Below, piece by piece: positions 1 through 5,373 of a DNA stretch of 5,373 bases; positions within the stretch are counted from its first letter, which is position 1, and each line of letters starts with the position of its first letter. The DNA comes from Chitinophagales bacterium (GTDB taxonomy: Bacteria; Bacteroidota; Bacteroidia; Chitinophagales; Chitinophagaceae). The position numbers and the translations under genes are program-made. The stretch spans positions 1 through 5,373 of the forward strand of contig JAATGW010000753.1 in assembly GCA_015654495.1 (NCBI GenBank), in the 5' to 3' direction. A model generated the notes under the pieces. That model was not told the origin of the DNA and did no database searches. It worked only from the letters and a program-made list of their open reading frames with translations.

Positions 1-1470
1 CTGTCGACAATTCGGGCGGTTGAGCGTTCCCGTGAAGTAGGACTTCGCAAGGTTCTCGGAGCCATGCGTAAACAACTAATAGGGCAGTTCATAGGAGAAT
101 CTATTTTGCTTACTTTTCTTTCCAGCATACTGGCATTTGGTTTTCTGCTGCTTCTTTTACCGGTTTATAACAGATTGTTGGGTGATTCGCTGAATGTATC
201 ATGGAATTCACCGGCCATTTATCTTTTTCTTGCAGGAACCATCTTAATTGTCGGAATGCTGGCAGGGAGCTATCCTGCTTTTTTTCTTTCAGCATTTAAA
301 CCAATTGAATCTTTAAAAGGAAAACTCAAACTAGGAAAAGGAGGATTCATTTTCAGGCAAGCTCTTGTAGTTGTCCAGTTCAGCATTTCAGTGATACTGA
401 TCATCGGAACAATCATTATAATGAATCAGATGAGTTTTATCCGCAACAAAGAACTAGGTTACGATAAAGAACAAACTGTAGTGCTCAGGATTGACAATAA
501 CCCGTTTTATGATCATATGAATACTTTTAAAAACGAGTTAGAGGCGCAGAGCAATATAGCTTCAGTGTCTATGATGTCAGGCGAACCCGGAGGTTTTTTT
601 GATGAACACACATTTGAAGCAGAAGGACAAAGAGATATCTGGAAATCAAGAACTGAATTTGCTGATTTTGAAATTGTACAAACGCTTGGACTCAAGATAA
701 TAGCCGGAAGAAATTTCTCTTCTGAATTTCCAACCGATACAACAGATGCATTACTGATCAACAGATCGGCTGCAGCAAAACTTGGCTTTAGCCCGGAACA
801 GGCGCTTGGTAAATGGATCCGGAATACCGTAAGAGATAGTTTAAGAAGAAGAGTTGTTGGCGTAGTTGAAGACTTTAATTTTCTTTCGCTCAAAGAAAAA
901 ATGGATGCTCTTGTTATAGCTCCGAATGAAGACAGAAGAGTCGCTCTTGTAAAAATTAAATCGGGAAATATCCAGTCAGCATTGACGACTATTAAAGACG
1001 CCTACAAAAAAATAGCTGCAGACTATCCGTTTGAATACAGTTTTCTGGATCAGACATTTGATGAGTTGTATAAAACAGATGTAAGACAGCAACAGCTGCT
1101 CAGTCTTTTTTCGGGTCTTGCCATATTTATTGCCTGTCTGGGTCTCTTTGGGCTAGCTTCCTTTACGGCAGCGAAAAGATTCAAAGAAATCGGCATACGG
1201 AAAACACTCGGATCTTCAACAGAAAATATTATTTTATTACTATCTAAGGATTTGCTCAAACCGGTATTGATCGCAACTTTTATTGCAATGCCGGTTGCCT
1301 GGCTGGTTATGAATAACTGGCTGGAAAATTTTGCATATAAAACACCATTGAGCTGGTGGATCTTTGCACTTGCCGCTCTTATTACTTTTGGAATAGCAAT
1401 GCTTACGATCAGTGTTAAAGCGATTAAAGCTGCGCTGATGAATCCGTCGAAGAGCCTGAGGAGTGAATGA
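1..1470 (+). CDS. FtsX/MacB-like ABC transporter permease, 5'-truncated by the window edge
   Basis: This is the C-terminal 489 residues of an inner-membrane ABC permease. The frame is open from base 1, and the 21 residues before the ATG at 64 already carry the family's cytoplasmic motif (REVGLRKVLGA), so that ATG is internal. Alignment to the 799-residue neighbour puts base 1 near its residue 304, so roughly 300 residues are missing. In visible-fragment numbering, hydrophobic segments lie near 33-55, 71-91 and 119-140. A periplasmic MacB-type domain follows (about 145-360) with the signature VVGVVEDFNFLSLKEK near 285-300. Three more helices lie near 365-387, 418-438 and 452-474, with a second cytoplasmic motif (KEIGIRKTLGSS) near 395-406. 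The C-terminus NPSKSLRSE is typical of this Bacteroidota group. Such permeases couple ATP hydrolysis by a partner ATPase to export or to work on envelope substrates. No partner is visible and the substrate is unknown. Confidence 0.93.
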   Translation: MSTIRAVERSREVGLRKVLGAMRKQLIGQFIGESILLTFLSSILAFGFLLLLLPVYNRLLGDSLNVSWNSPAIYLFLAGTILIVGMLAGSYPAFFLSAFKPIESLKGKLKLGKGGFIFRQALVVVQFSISVILIIGTIIIMNQMSFIRNKELGYDKEQTVVLRIDNNPFYDHMNTFKNELEAQSNIASVSMMSGEPGGFFDEHTFEAEGQRDIWKSRTEFADFEIVQTLGLKIIAGRNFSSEFPTDTTDALLINRSAAAKLGFSPEQALGKWIRNTVRDSLRRRVVGVVEDFNFLSLKEKMDALVIAPNEDRRVALVKIKSGNIQSALTTIKDAYKKIAADYPFEYSFLDQTFDELYKTDVRQQQLLSLFSGLAIFIACLGLFGLASFTAAKRFKEIGIRKTLGSSTENIILLLSKDLLKPVLIATFIAMPVAWLVMNNWLENFAYKTPLSWWIFALAALITFGIAMLTISVKAIKAALMNPSKSLRSE

Positions 1471-1478
1471 TGAGAGGA

Positions 1479-1533
1479 GGCAGTAGGCAGAAGGCAGTAG
1501 GCAGTAGGAGTTGTTAGTTTTTAGGAATTAGTG
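1479..1533. repeat. Degenerate heptamer tandem repeat after the first permease
   Basis: Beginning eight bases after the stop codon, three copies of GGCAGTA and one of GGCAGAA stand head to tail (1479-1506). After a six-base unit (GGAGTT), three weaker heptamers follow (GTTAGTT, TTTAGGA, ATTAGTG). Almost every unit keeps AG at positions 4-5, so the seven-base period persists as the sequence decays. It is too short and too stop-rich to be a gene. Its function is unknown. It may be replication-slippage DNA or part of a dispersed intergenic repeat family. Confidence 0.8.
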
Positions 1534-1682
1534 TTGAAAGGCGCGAGTGTCTAAAAAAGGTGTAATGGATTTGCTTCCGGAGCAAAATTCCGCGCTTTAA
1601 CCTGAAATGAAGTCATTTTCACAAACCGGTGAAATACGGCAGCTGATATTATCTTTAGTACGATTCAAAAAACAATACCCCG

Positions 1683-4082
1683 ATGTTAAAAAACTTTTTT
1701 AAAACTGCGTTCCGTCATCTTCGTAAGGGAAAGACAACAGGCCTTGTTAATCTGATCGGACTTTCAACAGGAATGGCTGCAGCTGTTTTTATTTTCATTT
1801 GGGTGCAAAATGAACTGACAGTAAATAATTTCCATGCTGAAAAAAATCATATCTACCGTATAACAAATGCCATTGGCATCAGTAAGGACGAATCCTGGAT
1901 CTGGGAAACATCGCCCTTATTACTGGGAGAATTTGCCGGGAAAGAAATACCCGAGATCAAAAAAGTTTCACAATTAATGATAAATAACTGGGGTGGGCCG
2001 GTTATAAATATCAACAACCAGTTGTTCTCAGAAAAAACAACAGCGTATATCGACCGGAACTGGTTTGATGTTTTCAGTTACCATTTCAATGCCGGCAATG
2101 CAACAGCTTTCGCCAATGATCCGTACGGAATTGTGTTGACCGAATCCAAAGCAAAAAAATACTTTGGTAATGTTAATCCGGTCGGCATGATCATCAGGAT
2201 TGACACACTCAATTTTACAGTACAAGGTGTTGTGAAAGACAATCCATCCAATTCCAGTTTTCAGTTTGATGTTCTCATGAACCGGGAAAGCCGGCTGAAT
2301 GATACGCGTAGTGTGAAGAATGATCGGAGCTGGGGTAATTTTAACTTTATCAGTTTTCTGCAACTGAAGCCAGGTGCTGATACAAAACTCGTTGAAAAAA
2401 AGCTAAATGATATCCTGGATAAAAACAGGAAAGATAATTCCGCCAAAGCCTCATTACAGCCATTATCAAAAATATATTTCGAAGAAAATCTGCAATCTTC
2501 ATCGATGCCGCATGGCAACCGGACTTCTACTTATATTTTCGGCCTGCTCGGTATCCTTTTGCTCCTTACTGCCTGCATCAACTATATCAATCTTACCACA
2601 GCAAGGGCAAGCCTGCGGGCTAAGGAAATCGGGGTAAGAAAAATCAGTGGCGCCGGCAAATCATCTTTGTTTGTTCAATTCATTATTGAATCGCTTACAG
2701 TCTGCTTTTTTTCAATTCTGATCTCACTTGCACTGATCCAGATTCTGTTGCCTTTTTTTAACTCGATCACAGAAAAATCTTTCGGTTCGCCATTTACAAC
2801 ACCTGCGATGTGGCAGATTCTCGGCGCAACAATTTTGTTCACAACTTTAATGAATGGAATATATCCCGCCATACTGCTATCGTCGTTCAAACCGCTGAAT
2901 GTTTTCAGAGGAATTTCGGTGTTGAAACTCAATGATGGATTCATCAGAAGAAGCCTCGTCGTGTTTCAGTTTTCACTTTCTATTTTATTAATTACCGGAT
3001 CAATTGTGATTTACAGGCAGCTGAATTTTATACAGAATTCAAATCCGGGTTATAGTGTGGAACAGGTGATGAGTTTGCAAATTCCCTGGCGTAGTTTTTA
3101 TGGATCCAGAAATGAAGCGCGCAAAACGATGATACAGTCGATGAAGCAGGAACTAGAAACTCAGAGCAGCATTGCAGCAGTGAGCGTGGGAGGCAGTGAA
3201 ATTGTAAATGTAGGTTCCGCAAGTTCAGGCAATTCAGACTGGGATGGTCGCGATACCGCATTTAATCCTACTATCGCCCGTTTGAGTGTAGACACTGGTT
3301 TTAAACGAATGTTCAAGCTGCAACTTGCTGCGGGAAGTTGGTTCAGGGATGATATGGCAGATGAAAATAATTTCCTGATCAACGAAACAGCAGCGCGGCA
3401 GTTCAATATTCGTGAGCCGCTGATCGGTGCAAGATTTACTATGGGTGGAGATACCGGTAAGATTATCGGTGTGGTGAAAGATTTTAATTACAAAAGTCTC
3501 CATGAAAAGATCGGGCCAATGGTATTGTCCTATAACATGGGAAGTGATGCCTATATTTTCATCAAAACGATGCCCGGCAATATTCCTGAAGCTATAAGAT
3601 CGGCCAATTCCGTGTGGTCAAAATTTTTAACTGATCAGCCTTTTACTTATAATTTCCTTGATGATAGTTTTAATACTTTGTACAAATCAGATCTTAAAAC
3701 TTCAAAGCTGATCCTGATTTTTTCTATACTCGCTGTCATCATTTCTGCCCTCGGACTATTTGGCCTGGCAACTTTTACTGCCGAACAACGCACAAAAGAA
3801 ATGGGTATCCGCAAAGTTCTTGGCGCTTCAGTGAGGCAATTGACCGGAATGTTGTCGCGCGAGTTTATAATCCTGGTTTTTATTGCTATCCTTATCGCCA
3901 CACCGCTTGCCGGCTGGATCATGAGCAAATGGCTGGAGAATTTCGCATACAGGATCAGTCTGGGCGTAGGCGTATTTATCACATCCGGGATCAGTGCCTT
4001 ACTGATCGCCGTAATTTCTGTGAGTTTCCGGGCTGTACAGGAAGCATTATCGAACCCGGTAAAAAGTCTTAGAACGGAATGA
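1683..4082 (+). CDS. FtsX/MacB-like ABC transporter permease, complete
   Basis: This is a complete 799-residue inner-membrane permease with the double-FtsX layout. A first helix lies at about 21-43, then a periplasmic MacB-type domain (about 45-280) with TVQGVVKDNPSNSSF near 179-193. Three helices follow at about 283-304, 333-355 and 376-398, with the cytoplasmic motif KEIGVRKISGAGK at 314-326, and a fourth at 423-445. A second periplasmic domain (about 450-675) carries IIGVVKDFNYKSLHEK at 594-609. The last helices lie near 677-699, 728-749 and 761-785, with KEMGIRKVLGAS at 705-716. The protein ends NPVKSLRTE. The start gives the family's usual N-terminus (MLKNFFKTAFRHLRKGK). No Shine-Dalgarno sequence precedes it, only an A-rich leader. 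It is a diverged paralogue of the gene 212 bases upstream. It should need a separate ATPase, which is not present here. The substrate is unknown; lipid, peptide or drug export and envelope maintenance are all possible. Confidence 0.95.
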   Translation: MLKNFFKTAFRHLRKGKTTGLVNLIGLSTGMAAAVFIFIWVQNELTVNNFHAEKNHIYRITNAIGISKDESWIWETSPLLLGEFAGKEIPEIKKVSQLMINNWGGPVININNQLFSEKTTAYIDRNWFDVFSYHFNAGNATAFANDPYGIVLTESKAKKYFGNVNPVGMIIRIDTLNFTVQGVVKDNPSNSSFQFDVLMNRESRLNDTRSVKNDRSWGNFNFISFLQLKPGADTKLVEKKLNDILDKNRKDNSAKASLQPLSKIYFEENLQSSSMPHGNRTSTYIFGLLGILLLLTACINYINLTTARASLRAKEIGVRKISGAGKSSLFVQFIIESLTVCFFSILISLALIQILLPFFNSITEKSFGSPFTTPAMWQILGATILFTTLMNGIYPAILLSSFKPLNVFRGISVLKLNDGFIRRSLVVFQFSLSILLITGSIVIYRQLNFIQNSNPGYSVEQVMSLQIPWRSFYGSRNEARKTMIQSMKQELETQSSIAAVSVGGSEIVNVGSASSGNSDWDGRDTAFNPTIARLSVDTGFKRMFKLQLAAGSWFRDDMADENNFLINETAARQFNIREPLIGARFTMGGDTGKIIGVVKDFNYKSLHEKIGPMVLSYNMGSDAYIFIKTMPGNIPEAIRSANSVWSKFLTDQPFTYNFLDDSFNTLYKSDLKTSKLILIFSILAVIISALGLFGLATFTAEQRTKEMGIRKVLGASVRQLTGMLSREFIILVFIAILIATPLAGWIMSKWLENFAYRISLGVGVFITSGISALLIAVISVSFRAVQEALSNPVKSLRTE

Positions 4083-4083
4083 G

Positions 4084-4118
4084 AAAACGTAAAACGTTCT
4101 ATGTTGAACGTTTAATGT
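4084..4118. repeat. Heptamer tandem repeat after the second permease
   Basis: One base after the stop codon, two exact copies of AAAACGT are followed in the same phase by TCTATGT, TGAACGT and TTAATGT. All five units end in GT, and A precedes the C/T-GT in most of them. The array ends exactly where similarity to the third-permease relic begins. Its sequence differs from the array behind the first permease, but the unit length and the position right after a permease stop are the same. Confidence 0.65.
4092..4113 (+). terminator. Hairpin after the second permease, possible transcript end
   Basis: AAACGTTC (4092-4099) and GAACGTTT (4106-4113) form a perfect 8-bp stem with a six-base loop. A smaller stem, ATGTT/AACAT (4115-4119 with 4124-4128), follows it. 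No T tract follows directly; the nearest run of seven T is at 4144-4150. A role as terminator or as protection of the mRNA 3' end is therefore only a guess from its place after a stop codon. The symmetry may simply come from the heptamer repeats. Confidence 0.3.
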
Positions 4119-4254
4119 TACGCAACATGCGGGAGCGGTGGACTTTTTTTACTACTTCTACTGGCTATTGTTACCATAGCATTACCTAACTGTAAGTTTT
4201 CAATCGGTAAAAGCTGCTCTTGCAAATCCGCTCAGGCGCCTGCGGACTGAATGA
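4119..4254 (+). pseudogene. C-terminal relic of a third FtsX/MacB-like permease, frameshifted
   Basis: Read from 4119, the codons give Y-A-T-C-G-S-G-G followed by a hydrophobic stretch (LFLLLLLAIVTIAL, 4143-4184). From 4189, one frame over, the reading is TVSFQSVKAALANPLRRLRTE (4189-4251), ending with TGA at 4252-4254. Removing one C at 4185-4186 joins the two into 44 codons. These align without a gap to the last 44 residues of both upstream permeases (I count about 20 identities with the first and 17 with the second), covering the last helix and the NPxxxLRxE end. The fragment has no start and only about one eighteenth of a normal gene. The frame that carries the terminal motif is closed by TAG at 4177-4179. 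I infer that it is the leftover of a deleted third paralogue, not a recent copy of either neighbour. Confidence 0.82.
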
Positions 4255-4337
4255 TTATATGGGCTAGCCGCGTGCAGGTACCCCGCTCATTGGTATTTAA
4301 TTCCTTTCAAAGGGAAAAATATATTTTATTTCCCCAT

Positions 4338-4360
4338 TTCATTTTTGAAACAAAAATGAA
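4338..4360. promoter_or_regulatory. Perfect 10-bp inverted repeat in the cytochrome leader
   Basis: TTCATTTTTG (4338-4347) and CAAAAATGAA (4351-4360) are exact reverse complements around an AAA centre. The element ends 41 bases before the cytochrome start, in a non-coding AT-rich stretch (4255-4401) with no other gene. Position and symmetry suit a binding site for a dimeric regulator or an mRNA leader hairpin. TAACTTTC just downstream (4361-4368) resembles the Bacteroidota -7 element TAnnTTTG at seven of its eight positions, but I see no -33 element at the right distance. The role is inferred. Confidence 0.45.
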
Positions 4361-4401
4361 TAACTTTCTGCATCCTGACTGTTTCAACCCAAACAAAAAC
4401 G

Positions 4402-5373
4402 ATGAAGAAATTGCTGAAAATCCTGGGTATAATAATTGGTGTTATTATACTCGCCATTGCTGGTATTCTGACTTATGTAAAAACTGCGCTTCCGAATGTT
4501 GGACCGCCGCCGGATCTTAAAGTGGATACCAGTCCTGAACATGTAAAAAGGGGCAAATACCTTGCTAATCATGTATCACTTTGTATTGATTGCCACAGCA
4601 AGCGCGATTTTACATTGTGGAGCGGACCGCCGATTCCTGGAACAGAGGGCGAAGGTGGTGAGGCGTTTTCACCAGCACAGGGATTTCCAGGTACATTTTA
4701 TGCCCGTAATATCACTCCGAGTCATTTAAAAAACTGGACCGATGGTGAGATCTACCGTACTATAACCTCGGGTGTAAATAAAGACAACAAAGCTATATTT
4801 AATGTGATGCCCTGGGAAAATTATGGCGCCATGGATCCTGAGGACGTCAAAGATCTGATCGCATATATCAGGACCCTTGCACCCCAATCAAATGAACCAC
4901 CACCTTCTGAACCGGCATTCCCCGTTAATTTCATTCTGAACACCATTCCTAAAAAGGGTGTTGGTAGCAAGCGACCACCGCAGTCAGACACCGTCGCTTA
5001 TGGAAAATATATGGTACTATCTTCCGGCTGCAATGTGTGCCATACCAAACATGAAAAAGGCCAGATTGTTGGAGAGCTGTTTGCCGGTGGTTTTGAATTC
5101 GGATTTCCTGATGGATCAAAAATTATCTCACCTAATATTACACCTGATAAGGGATCAGGTATTGGTACGTGGAATGAAAGTCTTTTTATGTCGAAATTCA
5201 AGAGGTATGCTGACAGTAGTTACAACCCTGAAAAAATAAAGCCCGGAGAGATGCAGACTGTTATGCCAGGGACCATGTATGCGGGGATGGACAGCACTGA
5301 CCGTAAAGCGATATTCGCCTATTTGAAAACAGTGACACCTGTAAAAAATCAGATTGTACGCTGGAAACCAAAA
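4402..5373 (+). CDS. Di-haem cytochrome c, membrane-anchored or exported (3' end beyond window)
   Basis: The frame gives 324 residues with no stop before the window edge. Residues 4-25 form a hydrophobic signal peptide or anchor after MKKLLK, placing the rest in the periplasm. Two haem c sites are present: CIDCH at 61-65 and CNVCH at 210-214. The halves are repeats of about 150 residues: GKYL 51-54 and GKYM 201-204; NITP at 103-106 and 245-248; VMPW (Met136) and VMPG (Met288) as likely axial ligands; DLIAYIRTLAP 151-161 and AIFAYLKTVTP 303-313. The NITPDKGSGIGTW stretch at 245-257 resembles cytochrome subunits of periplasmic alcohol and gluconate dehydrogenases (AdhB type), which usually carry three haems. 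Only two are seen here, and the domain pattern is finished by the edge, so the stop is probably near. It likely passes electrons from a dehydrogenase to the respiratory chain. The partner is not visible. The start follows an A-rich leader without Shine-Dalgarno. Confidence 0.92.
   Translation, partial: MKKLLKILGIIIGVIILAIAGILTYVKTALPNVGPPPDLKVDTSPEHVKRGKYLANHVSLCIDCHSKRDFTLWSGPPIPGTEGEGGEAFSPAQGFPGTFYARNITPSHLKNWTDGEIYRTITSGVNKDNKAIFNVMPWENYGAMDPEDVKDLIAYIRTLAPQSNEPPPSEPAFPVNFILNTIPKKGVGSKRPPQSDTVAYGKYMVLSSGCNVCHTKHEKGQIVGELFAGGFEFGFPDGSKIISPNITPDKGSGIGTWNESLFMSKFKRYADSSYNPEKIKPGEMQTVMPGTMYAGMDSTDRKAIFAYLKTVTPVKNQIVRWKPK

Noticed and set aside
64..66. ATG as the start of a 468-residue first gene
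   Set aside because: The frame is open to base 1, and the codons before it encode the conserved REVGLRKVLGA motif that sits in the middle of this family. The ATG is an internal methionine, not a start.
513..893. 126-residue minus-strand open frame opposite the first permease
   Set aside because: It is antisense to a conserved periplasmic domain and shows no motif or plausible start context. The other minus-strand frames under both permeases were dismissed for the same reason.
1570..1634. Two small hairpins between the permeases (TTTGCT/AGCAAA at 1570-1586 and TTTCAC/GTGAAA at 1617-1634)
   Set aside because: Each has a stem of only six base pairs with no T tract after it. Such stems are expected by chance in AT-rich DNA, so no terminator or riboswitch is claimed.
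1650..1657. TATCTTTA as a -7 promoter element for the second permease
   Set aside because: It is close to the Bacteroidota TAnnTTTG element, but no TTTG-like -33 element lies 19-21 bases upstream. The support is too weak to call a promoter.
2640..2672. Walker A look-alike (SGAGKSS) inside the second permease
   Set aside because: It lies in the conserved cytoplasmic motif of FtsX permeases, where the neighbour has RKVLGAMRKQ. The glycine needed four residues before GKS is a lysine, and no Walker B or ABC signature follows. It is coincidence, not a fused ATPase.
4251..4520. 89-residue open frame across the cytochrome leader and start
   Set aside because: It overlaps the clearly real cytochrome gene in another frame, has no recognisable domain, and begins inside the end of the permease relic. 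It is a shadow frame.
4958..5239. 93-residue open frame within the cytochrome gene
   Set aside because: It lies wholly inside the second haem domain in another frame. The haem motif and the internal repeat show which frame is used.

Overview
The window looks like chromosomal DNA of a member of the Bacteroidota, possibly near Chitinophagaceae or Sphingobacteriales. The grounds are the type of permease (about 800 residues with two MacB/FtsX halves, in tandem paralogues), A-rich leaders without a Shine-Dalgarno sequence before both visible starts, and moderately AT-rich DNA. The phylum is an inference from family resemblance. The genus cannot be read from the sequence.

Layout, all on the + strand. 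Positions 1-1470 hold the 3' part (489 residues) of a first ABC-type FtsX/MacB-like permease; its true start lies upstream, and the ATG at 64 is internal. Positions 1471-1682 are intergenic, with a decaying heptamer repeat just after the stop. Positions 1683-4082 hold a complete second permease of 799 residues, a diverged paralogue of the first. It is followed by a second, different heptamer array (4084-4118). Directly against that array, at 4119-4254, lies the broken C-terminal end of a third permease: 44 codons that align without gaps to the ends of the other two once a single base is removed. Then come a non-coding leader with a perfect 10-bp inverted repeat (4338-4360) and a membrane-anchored or exported di-haem cytochrome c (4402 to the right edge, no stop reached). 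This last gene is easy to miss because it runs off the window.

The permeases probably act in the inner membrane with a separate ATP-binding subunit, which is not encoded here; their substrate cannot be told from the sequence. The cytochrome looks like an electron-transfer subunit related to those of periplasmic dehydrogenases. It is separated from the permeases by the relic and a leader, so it is probably a separate transcription unit. No wholly new system is evident. The most informative observations are the third-permease relic and the heptamer arrays that sit at the 3' end of each permease gene.
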